From assembly GCF_002008365.1 (NCBI RefSeq), contig NZ_MRDL01000007.1:245037-309036 (forward strand): 64,000 nucleotides of DNA, read 5' to 3'. The notes beneath the pieces were generated by a model, which had not been told where the DNA came from, did no database searches, and was given only the letters and a program-made list of their open reading frames with translations. Within the stretch, counting starts at the first letter, position 1. Every line of letters begins with the position of its first letter. This stretch comes from Rhizobium leguminosarum bv. viciae USDA 2370 (GTDB taxonomy: Bacteria; Pseudomonadota; Alphaproteobacteria; Rhizobiales; Rhizobiaceae). Shown piece after piece: positions 44,177-52,499 of the stretch. The translations under genes and the position numbers were made by a program.

Positions 44177-44338
44177 TTAGTTATTCAGTTCCCCATCCGC
44201 AATGTCAGTCGGGCTTGCTGTTCGCTTCGTTGACTTCATCGCCTCAACGATCTCCATCGTTTCGACTGAAACGTGGGTGACGCGAGCGATCAGGTCAATC
44301 ATCCTGAACCGCGCCAGGATCTCCAGAGGCCGTTTGGC
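44177..44338 (-). pseudogene. Unidentified coding-like remnant
   Basis: On the minus strand an open frame without upstream start reads AKRPLEILARFRMIDLIAR, then VTHVSVETMEIVEAMKS, and stops at 44177. It is in the same frame as, and directly follows the stop of, the TetR remnant. Composition is protein-like, but no family is recognised and no start or ribosome binding site is present, so it looks like a fragment left at the island border. Confidence 0.35.
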
Positions 44339-44625
44339 TTAAGTTATGCGGCCAGCGCTAATTGGTCCAGCATGGCGTAGTATCGTACCTCGGCTTCGGC
44401 TGATGCTGACGACGCCATTCACCGCCCGGAACAACGTGCGGGCGCGGATGGCGCGGCCTTCGGGGGCCATGTCGGACTGCAGTTCGGGCAGAGGTTCGGC
44501 GATCATATCCATGAGGAAGAGGTGCTCGTCGAGATGCCATTGCGGCGTCGGGCTGGTTTCCGGCGGGGAGTGGTCGAGTATCGCGTTCCAGAAGTTTCGA
44601 ACGCGGCAGCGCCCGATAACCAACC
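44339..44625 (-). pseudogene. Truncated TetR C-terminal fragment, related to the gene at 45884-46489
   Basis: The minus-strand frame contains PETSPTPQWHLDEHLFLMD, then MIAEPLPELQSDMAPEG and RAIRARTLFRAVNGVVSIS, each nearly identical to the intact TetR gene at 45884-46489 (PDTSPTPQWHLDEHLFLMD and so on). The DNA-binding N-terminus is missing and the C-terminus departs after VVSIS. It is therefore a partial copy of the ligand-binding domain only, lying at the right edge of the MNT/HNH/Mrr island. Confidence 0.85.
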
Positions 44626-44634
44626 GATCTCACC

Positions 44635-45414
44635 TTACCCGCGCTCTGCAAACAGTCGAACACCTGTGAGTCCGGCAAGCTTTTCCGCGAGCGCCTCCTG
44701 AAACCCAGCATCGCTAACCTCAGGCAAGGCCTCCCGCTGCCGGCGATGATACCAATAACCGCCGCTCACCTTCGCGGCCCCCGCATCGCTTGCCGCAAGC
44801 CACGTCTGCGTGAGGTGCCCCATCTCCAGGTCATCGGGGGCGCCGGCGCCGCCCATCTTGGTCGGCACCCAGCCAGGGTCCACCGCGTTGCTCAGAACAT
44901 CCGGCCAGTGGCGGGCGATGGCGGCGGCGAGGGTGGCGATGTAGAGCTTGTTTTCCGAATAGGCCTGGCTGGCGTTCCACGGCCGCTTCTTCCAGTCGAT
45001 ATCGTCAAGGGCGCTGCTGCCGCTGCGGTGCATGCCGCTGCTGAGATAGATCAGGCGGTCGGGGCGGGTGATCCAGGCGGTGAGCAGATAGGGGGCAAGC
45101 ACATTCACCGCCAGCGTCTTGGCGTGACCATCAGGCGTTTCGCCCCGGCTCCTCTCGAGGTAGATGCCGGCATTGTGGATGACGGCGTCCATGCGGCCGA
45201 TGGCGTTGACCTGTTCGGCAATCGATCGCGTCTCGGCGGCGCTGGCGAGATCGCCGATGACGAGGCCGAGTGCGGCAGAGGAAACCGCTGATATGGCGGC
45301 GGCGCGCTCGCGGGAGCGGGCATGCAGCACGACGTCATGGCCTTCCTTCATCAGGGTGCGGGCGGCGGCAAGCCCGAGGCCATCGGTGGAACCGGTGATG
45401 AAAATACGGCTCAT
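44635..45414 (-). CDS. Short-chain dehydrogenase/reductase
   Basis: 259 aa from MSRIFITGSTDGLG, with AAGGA upstream. The nucleotide-binding TGSTDGLGLAAA (TGxxxGxG) starts at residue 7, an NAG motif is in VIHNAGIYLE, and the catalytic Tyr-x3-Lys is ASQAYSENKLYIAT. The Ser of the triad is in IYLSSGMHRSG. This resembles the retinol-dehydrogenase-like/WW-oxidoreductase SDR group. It lies between the TetR remnant and the intact TetR gene; substrate unknown. Confidence 0.9.
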   Translation of the reverse strand: MSRIFITGSTDGLGLAAARTLMKEGHDVVLHARSRERAAAISAVSSAALGLVIGDLASAAETRSIAEQVNAIGRMDAVIHNAGIYLERSRGETPDGHAKTLAVNVLAPYLLTAWITRPDRLIYLSSGMHRSGSSALDDIDWKKRPWNASQAYSENKLYIATLAAAIARHWPDVLSNAVDPGWVPTKMGGAGAPDDLEMGHLTQTWLAASDAGAAKVSGGYWYHRRQREALPEVSDAGFQEALAEKLAGLTGVRLFAERG

Positions 45415-45883
45415 GGGGTGTCCTTTCGCGGCGGCGTGGAGGGCGCCAGTCAAGCAGCTTTCGTTGGGCTGCTCAATGCGGGAGTTGGGGCGTGGGTTCC
45501 CGTGCTCCCAGGTGAGGATCCATGGGAATTTACCGATCGGGATATTTCGGGATGTGGAGCAGGGTTGAGGCTAATGAATTTTCCCGCTCGGTAATATGGA
45601 TCGTGGCTTGGGCGCGGCATGAATCCTCGACTCAAGACAGAGCAGGAATTTCAGACACATCGGGCTAGCGAGCTGTGAGGTCAGCCCCTCATCCGGCTGC
45701 CGCCACCCGTACCCGGGTCGAGCCACGGGTCTCGACCCCGGTAGGTTAGGGTGAGGGGCAGCCATTCATGCTGACCTCCATTCATCAGCAGCGGGCATGG
45801 ATCCTCGGCTCAAGGCCGAGGATGACGGAGGGTGTGGTAATGTTCCAACCAAAATCGGCTGTCCGCCCCCGCTTACCCCCGCA
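45415..45883. other. 469-bp gap with a mosaic repeat and small hairpins
   Basis: No gene. It holds mosaic repeat copy 3 (45682-45762) and a perfect small hairpin ATCCTCGGC-TCAAG-GCCGAGGAT at about 45801-45823, with a decayed relative (ATCCTCGACTCAAGACAGAG) near 45622. The part directly upstream of the SDR gene should carry its promoter. Confidence 0.6.
45682..45762. repeat. Rhizobial mosaic intergenic repeat, copy 3
   Basis: About 81 bp from CAGCCCCTCATCCGGCTGCC to GGTTAGGGTGAGGGGCAGCC. It is most like copy 1 (13871), sharing the GGGTCGAGCCACG and CCCCGGTA blocks. Short form of the family. Confidence 0.85.
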
Positions 45884-46489
45884 TCACCTCCGGTGCTCCG
45901 CCCCGGCCGCAATCGTCTGCACCAGCTCATCCACCTCTCGTGCCAGCCGCTCCAGCGGCAAGCCGACGAAGCGGCCTTCCAGGCTGATGCTGACCACCCC
46001 ATGCACCGCGCCGAACAGCGTGCGGGCGCGGATCGCCCGGTCTTCCGCCGGCATGTCGGGTTGCAGTTCGGCCAGCGGTTCGGCGATCACGTCCATCAGG
46101 AAGAGGTGTTCGTCAAGATGCCATTGCGGCGTCGGGCTGGTGTCGGGGGGGAAGTGGTCGAACAGCGCCTTCCAGAGGTTCCGGTGCTCGACGGCGAAGC
46201 TGAGGTATCCCTGCGCCAGGTTGCGCAGCCGGTCGGTCGGCGGCTTGTCCTTGGTCTCGGCGAGCGTCAGCCTCGCCTCCAGCGCCTTCAGCGTGGCGGA
46301 GTTGACGTGGATGACGAGCTCGGCGAGGTCTGAAAAGACCGTGTAGAGGCCGCCGAGCGCGCAGCCGGCATCCTGGGTGATGTCGCGGGCCCGGAGATTC
46401 GTCAGCCCGTCACGGGCGATCCGCTCGCGCGCCGCCTCGATCAGCCGGGCCTTCAGGTCTTCGCGTTTTTCTTCTCGTCTGCCGGCCAT
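45884..46489 (-). CDS. TetR-family transcriptional regulator
   Basis: 201 aa. Residues about 12-60 are the TetR helix-turn-helix (LIEAARERIARDGLTNLRAR, then ITQDAGCALGGLYTVFSD). The C-terminal ligand domain includes SPTPQWHLDEHLFLMDVI and VHGVVSIS. It faces pspA across 111 bp that hold three copies of the palindrome TGAAC-N3-GTTCA, so it very likely represses itself and the pspA-yiaA pair. A truncated copy of this gene is at 44339-44625. Confidence 0.92.
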   Translation of the reverse strand: MAGRREEKREDLKARLIEAARERIARDGLTNLRARDITQDAGCALGGLYTVFSDLAELVIHVNSATLKALEARLTLAETKDKPPTDRLRNLAQGYLSFAVEHRNLWKALFDHFPPDTSPTPQWHLDEHLFLMDVIAEPLAELQPDMPAEDRAIRARTLFGAVHGVVSISLEGRFVGLPLERLAREVDELVQTIAAGAEHRR

Positions 46490-46511
46490 TCACCATTCCA
46501 CTTCATTTTTT

Positions 46512-46583
46512 TGAACGTCGTTCAAAATTTATCTTGAACGACGTTCATGATTCTGGCATAACACCTCTCGTGAACAACGTTCA
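46512..46583. promoter_or_regulatory. Three TGAACGnCGTTCA-type palindromes, candidate TetR operators
   Basis: Sites at 46512-46524 (TGAACGTCGTTCA), 46535-46547 (TGAACGACGTTCA) and 46571-46583 (TGAACAACGTTCA). Each is a 13-bp dyad; the first two have complementary arms throughout, and the third has one arm base changed. Centre spacings are 23 and 36 bp. They occupy the promoter region between tetR and pspA. Confidence 0.8.
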
Positions 46584-46600
46584 TAAACCGGAGGAAGGAA

Positions 46601-47287
46601 ATGTTCAAACTGATTTCCATTTTGTTGCGGGGCAGGGCGCATGATGCCGAACAGGCCTTCGCCGACCGCAACGCCGTGCCGCTGCTGGCCCAGCAGATCC
46701 GCGATGCCGCCCAATCGATCCAGTCGGCCCGCCGCAGTGTCGCCGTCGCCATCGCCCAGAACGAGCAGGAGAGGGTGCAGCACACAGCAATCGTCACCCG
46801 CATCGACGATCTCGAAAACCGCGCCTCCGCCGCATTGGCGAAGGGCAATGAGGGCCTGGCCCGCGAGGCGGCCGAGGCGATCGCCTATCTCGAAGCCGAG
46901 CGCGATGCATCGGAGAAGGCGCAAGGTCAGTTCACCAGCTCCATCGACAAGCTGAAGGCGATCGTCCGTGCTTCCGAGGCGCGGCTGCAGGAGCTGCAGC
47001 GCGGCGAGCGGCTGGCGCGCGCCACGCAGGAGGCGCAGAAGCTTGATGTCGTCGTCGCCGGTCCGGGGCTTGCCACGCTCGACGATGCCGAGGAGACCCT
47101 GGCCCGGCTTCGCCTGCGCCAGAGCCAGAATGAGCTGACGGCCGCCGCCCTGAAGGACATGGAAGGCGCCATCCGCCCGGCCGGCATCATCGAGAAGCTT
47201 GCCAATGCCGGCTGCGGGGCGCCGCTGCGCTCATCCGCCGATGATGTGCTGGCCCGGCTGAAGAGCCGCATCACGCCTGCTGCCTGA
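46601..47287 (+). CDS. PspA/IM30-family protein
   Basis: 228 aa, with GGAGGAAGGA before the ATG. The protein begins MFKLISILLRGRAHDAEQAF and is almost wholly helical coiled coil with the conserved register of PspA (LAQQIRDAAQSI, later IVTRIDDLENRASAAL and RLRLRQSQNEL). PspA/IM30 proteins assemble on damaged inner membrane. No PspF-type sigma54 enhancer is adjacent; control by the divergent TetR regulator is indicated by the palindromes. Paired with a YiaA/B-like gene 49 bp downstream. Confidence 0.9.
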   Translation: MFKLISILLRGRAHDAEQAFADRNAVPLLAQQIRDAAQSIQSARRSVAVAIAQNEQERVQHTAIVTRIDDLENRASAALAKGNEGLAREAAEAIAYLEAERDASEKAQGQFTSSIDKLKAIVRASEARLQELQRGERLARATQEAQKLDVVVAGPGLATLDDAEETLARLRLRQSQNELTAAALKDMEGAIRPAGIIEKLANAGCGAPLRSSADDVLARLKSRITPAA

Positions 47288-47336
47288 AATTGCATCCATC
47301 GAACCATTCATCCATCGAACCATAGGGACCACTGAT

Positions 47337-47618
47337 ATGAACGACAGTTTCCAGAAACATTCCTCAAGCTGGGTCAGCTTCTCCTACATCTCCTTCGGCT
47401 CGGCCGCCTTCATGCTGGCGCTTGGCCTTTACATGATGCCGCTCGATCTCTGGGGCAAAGGCTATCTCGCCATGGGCATTCTGATGCTGGTGCAGACCAC
47501 GGTGAATATCACCAAGACGCTGCGTGACAACGCCGAATCCGAGAAGCTGATCCGCAAGGTCGAGGATGCCCGCACCGAGAAACTGCTGGTCAAGTTCAAT
47601 CGTAACGATGAAGATTAA
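47337..47618 (+). CDS. YiaA/YiaB-family inner membrane protein
   Basis: 93 aa. Two hydrophobic helices (about 12-32, WVSFSYISFGSAAFMLALGLY, here cited only as the region, and 40-60, LAMGILMLVQTTVNITKTL) match the yiaA/B two-helix domain. A charged C-terminal tail follows. It is the second gene after pspA and could be the membrane partner that recruits PspA; this is inference from position. Confidence 0.85.
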   Translation: MNDSFQKHSSSWVSFSYISFGSAAFMLALGLYMMPLDLWGKGYLAMGILMLVQTTVNITKTLRDNAESEKLIRKVEDARTEKLLVKFNRNDED

Positions 47619-47636
47619 TCTTCGTTAACCGCACTG

Positions 47637-47676
47637 CAGAGTTGTTACCGCACTCAACTATTGCGTAACAACTCTG
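47637..47676. promoter_or_regulatory. Perfect 12-bp inverted repeat upstream of the acyltransferase fusion gene
   Basis: CAGAGTTGTTAC (47637-47648) and GTAACAACTCTG (47665-47676) are exactly complementary with a 16-bp spacer, ending 35 bp before the GTG start. There is no T-run, so it is a better operator or 5'-leader hairpin candidate than a terminator for yiaA. Confidence 0.55.
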
Positions 47677-47711
47677 TGGCCTTCTCTGCCTGCCGAAAGA
47701 GGAACGAGCCC

Positions 47712-50700
47712 GTGCAACACAATCTGATGACATCAAGGAAATTCGCGCCGCTGTTCTGGACCCAGTTCCTCACGGCCTTCAACGACAATTTTCTGAAGAA
47801 CACCCTGGTGTTCCTCATTCTGTTCAAGATGTCGGCGAGCGAGGGGGCTGCCCTGGTGACGCTGGCCGGCGTCATCCTCATCGTCCCCTTCCTGCTGCTG
47901 TCGGCGCTCGGCGGCGAACTTGCCGACAAGCATGACAAGGCAAAGATTGCCGAGCTGCTGAAACGCTGCGAGATCGCCATCGCCGGGCTTGCGGTCGTCG
48001 GCCTGGCGTTTTCCTCCATCTTCGTGCTGATGGCGGCGCTGTTCGGCTTCGGCGTCGTCTCGGCGCTGTTCGGGCCGATCAAATACGGCATCCTGCCCGA
48101 TCATCTCGAGCGCCGCGACCTGCCGAAGGCCAATGCCTGGATCGAGGGTGGCACCTTCATCGCCATCCTCGCGGGCACGATCATCGCCGCATTCGCCTTC
48201 TCAGGCGGCGACAATGTGCTGATCTTCGGCACGATGATGATGGGGCTTTCGGTGCTCTGCTGGCTGGCCAGCCGGATGATCCCGCCGACCGGCTCCAAGG
48301 CGCCGGATCTGGAGATCGACCGCAATGTCATCCGCTCCAGCTACACCCTGGTCATGGAAATCCGCGCCGATAAACGCCTGTGGCGTTCGGCGCTGATGAA
48401 CTGCTGGTTCTGGTTGGTCGGCGCCTTCGTGCTGTCGATCCTGCCGACCATGGTGACCGAGCTGCTCGGCGGCTCCGAGCTCGTCGTGCCGGCCTATCTC
48501 ACCGTCTTTGCCATTGCCGTCGCGGTGGGATCGGCGATTGCCGCCTGGATGTCCTCCGGCCGCATCGTGCTGCTGCCGGCCCCTGTCGCCACGGCGCTGC
48601 TTGGCCTCTTCAGCCTCGATCTCGCCTGGAACCTCTGGGGCCTGGCTTCGGTGAGCCACGCGACGACGATCGCCGGCTTCTTTGCCGGTGAAAATACCAT
48701 CCGCGTCGCCATCGATCTCGCCGGCATGGCCATATCAGGCGCCTTCATCGCCGTGCCCACTTTCGCCGCTTTGCAGACCTGGGCGCATGAGGACCGCCGC
48801 GCCCGCGTCATCGGCGCCGCCAATGTGCTGTCTGCCCTGTTCATCACTGTCGGCCTCGGCCTGGTTGCCGCCGTCCAGGCGCTCGGCGCCTCCATTCCGC
48901 AGATCCTGATCGGCCTCGGCATCATCAATTTTGCTGTCGCCTGGCTGATGCTGAAGACGCTGCCGACCAATCCCTTCCGCGATTTCATCTCGATCCTGTT
49001 CCGCGCCTTCATGCGCCTCGAGGTCGAGGGGCTTGAGAATATCAAGAAGGCCGGCCGCGCGCCGATCATCGCGCTCAACCATGTCAGCCTGCTTGACGGT
49101 GCGCTGGCGCTCGCCATCACCGAGGAAGAGCCCACCTTTGCCGTCGATTACAAGATCGCCCAGGCCTGGTGGGTGCGGCCCTTCCTGAAGATGTGCAAAT
49201 TCCTGCCGCTCGACCCGACCAAGCCGATGGCGACGCGCTCGCTGATCAAGGTGGTGCAGGACGGCAACCCGATCGGCATCTTCCCCGAGGGCCGGCTGAC
49301 GGTGACCGGCACGCTGATGAAGGTCTATGATGGCGCCGCCATGGTCGCCGACAAAACCGGCTCGATGGTGGTGCCGGTGAAGATCGACGGGCTGGAGAAG
49401 AGCTACCTCTCCTATCTCGATAATGGCAAGATCCGCCGGCGGCTGTTCCCCAAGGTCAAGGTCACCATTCTCGAGCCGGTGAAGCTGGAAGTGCCGCCGG
49501 AGCTGAAAGGCCGCAAGCGCCGCACGGCGGCGGGTGCTGCCCTTTATCAGGTGATGTCGAACCTGCTGTTCCAGACCGCCGATACCTCGTCGACCGTGCT
49601 CGATCGCGTCATTCAGGCAGGTGGCGAATTCGGCATGGGCAAGCTTGCCGTCGAAGATCCGGTCACCGGCCGGCTGACCTATGGCAAGCTCTTGACTGGG
49701 GCTGCCGTGCTCGGCGCAAAATTCCGCGCCCGCTTCCCGGAAACCAATCTCGGCGTCATGCTGCCGAATGCCAATGGCGCCGCCGCCACCCTTCTCGGGG
49801 TGATGACCGCGGGCAAGGTGCCGGCGATGCTGAATTTCACCGCTGGCGCCGCCAATATCCTCTCCGCCTGCAAGGCCGCCGAAGTCAAACATGTGCTGAC
49901 CTCGCGCGCCTTCGTCACCCAGGCGAAGCTCGGTGCCGTGATCGAGGAGCTGGAAAAGCAGGTGACGATCGTCTGGCTCGATGATCTCAGGGCCGAGATC
50001 TCACTCAAGGACAAGATCCTGGGTTATCTCAGAAAGGCGCGACCGCTCACCAAACGCCAGCCGGATGATCCGGCCGTCATCCTCTTCACCTCCGGTTCCG
50101 AGGGCACGCCGAAGGGCGTGGTGCTGACCCACCGCAACATCCTGTCGAATGCCGCCCAGGCCGCCGCCCGCATCGATTTCCACAGCGGCGACAAGGTGTT
50201 CAACATCCTGCCGGTGTTCCATTCCTTCGGGCTGACGGCCGGCACCGTGCTGCCGCTGATTTCGGGCGTGCCGGTCTATTTCTATCCGTCGCCGCTGCAT
50301 TACCGCATCGTGCCGGAACTGATCTATGTCTCCAACGCCACGATCATCTTCGGCACCGACACCTTCCTCAATGGTTACAGCAGGACGGCGCATCCCTACG
50401 ATTTCCGCTCGATCCGCTACATCTTCTCCGGCGCCGAGCCGGTGAAGGCCTCGACCCGCCAGACCTATATGGAAAAATTCGGCCTGCGCATCCTGGAAGG
50501 TTACGGCGTCACCGAGACAGCACCGGTCATTTCGATCAACACGCCGATGTACAACAAGTCGGGCACGGTCGGCAAAATCCTGCCGGGCATGGAATGGAAG
50601 CTCGAACCGGTGCCTGGCATCGATGAGGGCGGTCGCCTGCATGTGCGCGGCGCCAATGTCATGGCCGGTTACCTCCGCGCCGAAAAGCCCGGCGTGCTCG

Positions 50701-51107
50701 AGCCGCTCGTCGATGGCTGGCACGACACCGGCGACATCGTCACCATCGATGAGGATGGCTTCGTCAAGATCCGCGGCCGCGCCAAGCGCTTCGCCAAGAT
50801 CGGCGGCGAAATGATCTCGCTCGCCGCCGTCGAGACGCTGGCCGCCGAACTCTGGCCGGGCGCGCTCTCGGTCGTCTCGTCGCTGCCCGACGCCAAGAAG
50901 GGCGAGCGGCTGGTGTTGCTCACCGACGCCCCCACCGCCACCCGCGCCGAATTCCTCGCCTTCGCCAAATCCAAGGGCGCCATGGACATGATGGTCCCGG
51001 CCGAGGTCAATATCGGCAAGGTGCCGGTGCTGGGGTCGGGCAAGGTGGATTTCGTCGCGGCGCGGAAGCTGGCGGAAAGTGCGGCGCAGGGGGTGGAGGC
51101 GGCGTGA
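47712..51107 (+). CDS. MFS transporter - acyltransferase - acyl-ACP synthetase fusion (Aas/LplT-like)
   Basis: 1131 aa from GTG (GAGGAACGAGCCC upstream); ATG at 47727 is an alternative. Three parts: an LplT-like MFS domain with about 12 TM segments (about 10-410), a PlsC-type acyltransferase (about 420-620) with NHVSLLDG (HxxxxD) and FPEGRLT, and an AMP-forming ligase (about 640-1120) with LFTSGSEGTPKGV and GYGVTETAPV. It should import lysophospholipids and re-acylate them, a membrane repair path. The place next to pspA fits an envelope-maintenance cluster. Confidence 0.93.
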   Translation: MQHNLMTSRKFAPLFWTQFLTAFNDNFLKNTLVFLILFKMSASEGAALVTLAGVILIVPFLLLSALGGELADKHDKAKIAELLKRCEIAIAGLAVVGLAFSSIFVLMAALFGFGVVSALFGPIKYGILPDHLERRDLPKANAWIEGGTFIAILAGTIIAAFAFSGGDNVLIFGTMMMGLSVLCWLASRMIPPTGSKAPDLEIDRNVIRSSYTLVMEIRADKRLWRSALMNCWFWLVGAFVLSILPTMVTELLGGSELVVPAYLTVFAIAVAVGSAIAAWMSSGRIVLLPAPVATALLGLFSLDLAWNLWGLASVSHATTIAGFFAGENTIRVAIDLAGMAISGAFIAVPTFAALQTWAHEDRRARVIGAANVLSALFITVGLGLVAAVQALGASIPQILIGLGIINFAVAWLMLKTLPTNPFRDFISILFRAFMRLEVEGLENIKKAGRAPIIALNHVSLLDGALALAITEEEPTFAVDYKIAQAWWVRPFLKMCKFLPLDPTKPMATRSLIKVVQDGNPIGIFPEGRLTVTGTLMKVYDGAAMVADKTGSMVVPVKIDGLEKSYLSYLDNGKIRRRLFPKVKVTILEPVKLEVPPELKGRKRRTAAGAALYQVMSNLLFQTADTSSTVLDRVIQAGGEFGMGKLAVEDPVTGRLTYGKLLTGAAVLGAKFRARFPETNLGVMLPNANGAAATLLGVMTAGKVPAMLNFTAGAANILSACKAAEVKHVLTSRAFVTQAKLGAVIEELEKQVTIVWLDDLRAEISLKDKILGYLRKARPLTKRQPDDPAVILFTSGSEGTPKGVVLTHRNILSNAAQAAARIDFHSGDKVFNILPVFHSFGLTAGTVLPLISGVPVYFYPSPLHYRIVPELIYVSNATIIFGTDTFLNGYSRTAHPYDFRSIRYIFSGAEPVKASTRQTYMEKFGLRILEGYGVTETAPVISINTPMYNKSGTVGKILPGMEWKLEPVPGIDEGGRLHVRGANVMAGYLRAEKPGVLEPLVDGWHDTGDIVTIDEDGFVKIRGRAKRFAKIGGEMISLAAVETLAAELWPGALSVVSSLPDAKKGERLVLLTDAPTATRAEFLAFAKSKGAMDMMVPAEVNIGKVPVLGSGKVDFVAARKLAESAAQGVEAA

Positions 51108-51138
51108 GGGCGGGGCCCTCGGCCTAGGAGATCGCGAT

Positions 51139-51281
51139 TGCCCCTCACCCTAACCCTCTCCCCGCTTGCGGGGCGAGGGGACGTGCCCTGCGAGAGGCTG
51201 TGGGGAACCGAGAGGTCGCGGCATGGTCCCTTCGCCCCGTTTACGGGGAGAAGGTGGCGGCAGCCGGATGAGGGGCCGCCC
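51139..51281. repeat. Rhizobial mosaic intergenic repeat, copy 4 (inverted, long form)
   Basis: In the opposite orientation to the other copies: GCCCCTCACCCTAACCCTCTC at the left and GGTGGCGGCAGCCGGATGAGGGGC at the right, cut here into recognisable ends. The middle has GCTTGCGGGGCGAGGGGACG and CCGTTTACGGGGAGAAGG blocks like copy 2. It lies between the fusion gene and the convergent lipoprotein gene. Confidence 0.85.
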
Positions 51282-51361
51282 CGGCGCAAACGCCGAGACG
51301 TGGTCAGCAGCAGAACAGGCGGCACCCGGCCGCCTGTTCTGCATCTCAAACAAACCGTCCG

Positions 51362-51769
51362 TTACTTCTGTTCGGGCGCCAAAAACTCTGCGCAATAGGA
51401 CGGGCCGTCGACGCCGGGGATGTCGGCGACGGTGCGGATGTCGCGGATGGTGTAGTCGGAGCTGGTGGTGATTTCGGCCTGGCAGCGCAGATAGGCGGTG
51501 CGGGCGGAGGAAATCTGCTTGCCGCGCTTGCCGTCGGCGCCTTCGGCATATTTCGCCGGAATGCGCACGGTCTTGTAGCCGCCGCGCCAGGTATAGATGG
51601 TGGTCGAGCCTTGCTCGCTGTCGCTGATCGGCGGGCCGTAGGCAGCAAAGAAGATGCCGGCCGATTTGCCGACCCAGCGGGCCTCGATCGGGTTGCCGGC
51701 GGAAGGAATGGTCGTGCATCCGGCAAGCGCAATGGCAAGCCCGGCCGCGGTCATGGTGCGGAAATTCAT
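51362..51769 (-). CDS. Putative lipoprotein, hypothetical
   Basis: 135 aa from MNFRTMTAAGLAIALAGCTT; the frame is open 59 codons further upstream without protein character. The lipobox LAGC gives Cys18 as the lipidated residue. The mature part has VGKSAGIFFAAYGPPISDSE, a YTWRGGYKTVRIP strand and two cysteines (YLRCQAEI and SYCAEF). Envelope location inferred; function unknown. The 261 bp between it and tRNA-Pro show no other gene. Confidence 0.75.
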   Translation of the reverse strand: MNFRTMTAAGLAIALAGCTTIPSAGNPIEARWVGKSAGIFFAAYGPPISDSEQGSTTIYTWRGGYKTVRIPAKYAEGADGKRGKQISSARTAYLRCQAEITTSSDYTIRDIRTVADIPGVDGPSYCAEFLAPEQK

Positions 51770-52030
51770 CGTGTCGTCCCTGATCTCAAGCGCAGTGGCT
51801 GCGAAGCCGCCGTCGCAGCGGTTTCGCCTGTCCCGTCTGCCCTTTAGCGCGGAACCTGGCAAAAGAAAATTGCCCCTTTGACACTTCCGTTCGATTTGCG
51901 AGAGGTGTGGCTTTTTGCTGCAGCCGCGTGACCTCAGACCTGTCACGTCACCGTCAAAAATTCCCCCGGCTTTTTGGAATTTGGTGCTTGTGCAACCAGA
52001 TAGGCTGTTCTATAGAAGCGCCGCTGGTCA

Positions 52031-52107
52031 CGGAGTGTAGCGCAGTCTGGTAGCGCACCACGTTCGGGACGTGGGGGTCGAGTGTTCGAATCACTCCACT
52101 CCGACCA
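52031..52107 (+). tRNA. tRNA-Pro (anticodon CGG)
   Basis: The 77-nt sequence forms a cloverleaf: acceptor CGGAGTG/CACTCCG, D stem GCGC/GCGC, anticodon stem CCACG/CGTGG with loop TTCGGGA (anticodon CGG), T stem GAGTG/CACTC with loop TTCGAAT, discriminator A and encoded CCA. A terminator follows within 10 bp. Confidence 0.97.
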
Positions 52108-52113
52108 GCTAGA

Positions 52114-52136
52114 AACCCCGCTCCGGCGGGGTTTTT
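52114..52136 (+). terminator. Intrinsic terminator after tRNA-Pro
   Basis: AACCCCGC - TCCG - GCGGGGTT, a perfect 8-bp stem with a 4-nt loop, runs into TTT(TT)C. It sits 6 bp after the tRNA. Confidence 0.92.
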
Positions 52137-52137
52137 C

Positions 52138-52499
52138 GTTTCTGCTGATCTCAGCCAAAAGTTCCCCGGGATTTCACCGTAGCGAGTTGAACCGACCGAA
52201 AGCCCATCCTTCCCCTGGTTATAATTTTTCTGCAGGAAAGTTATAACTGAGGCGCGGCTGGCGGAAGCTCGGTGCATCGGCATTGCATGAATCAACTTCG
52301 AGCCGATCCCAGGTCTTGAGCGGCGTCTCCATCCAGATGCCCGCAATTTGTGCTTCACACGGGCGCCGCTCTGGATTTCGGAATCATCTATGCTAGCATC
52401 GAAGGCCTGCGTGACTGGCGATGAAGGTGGATACCACCGGGGAGCGCAGGAGTTTGGCCGCTCGCCTGGGCATCTGGATCATGTTTGAGAAGGTGCCCC
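52138..52499. other. 362-bp gap with a decayed C-terminal coding fragment
   Basis: On the minus strand, 52219-52344 reads AGIWMETPLKTWDRLEVDS, then CNADAPSFRQPRLSYNFPAE and a stop; a related decayed copy lies at 56412-56516. No start codon or upstream domain is present, so it is a remnant. The region 52380-52499 should contain the promoter of the FolC-like gene. Confidence 0.5.

Noticed and set aside
40888..44640. Integrase-mediated insertion into tRNA-Gln with attachment repeats
   Set aside because: No integrase gene and no second copy of the tRNA 3' end were found downstream, so site-specific integration cannot be claimed.
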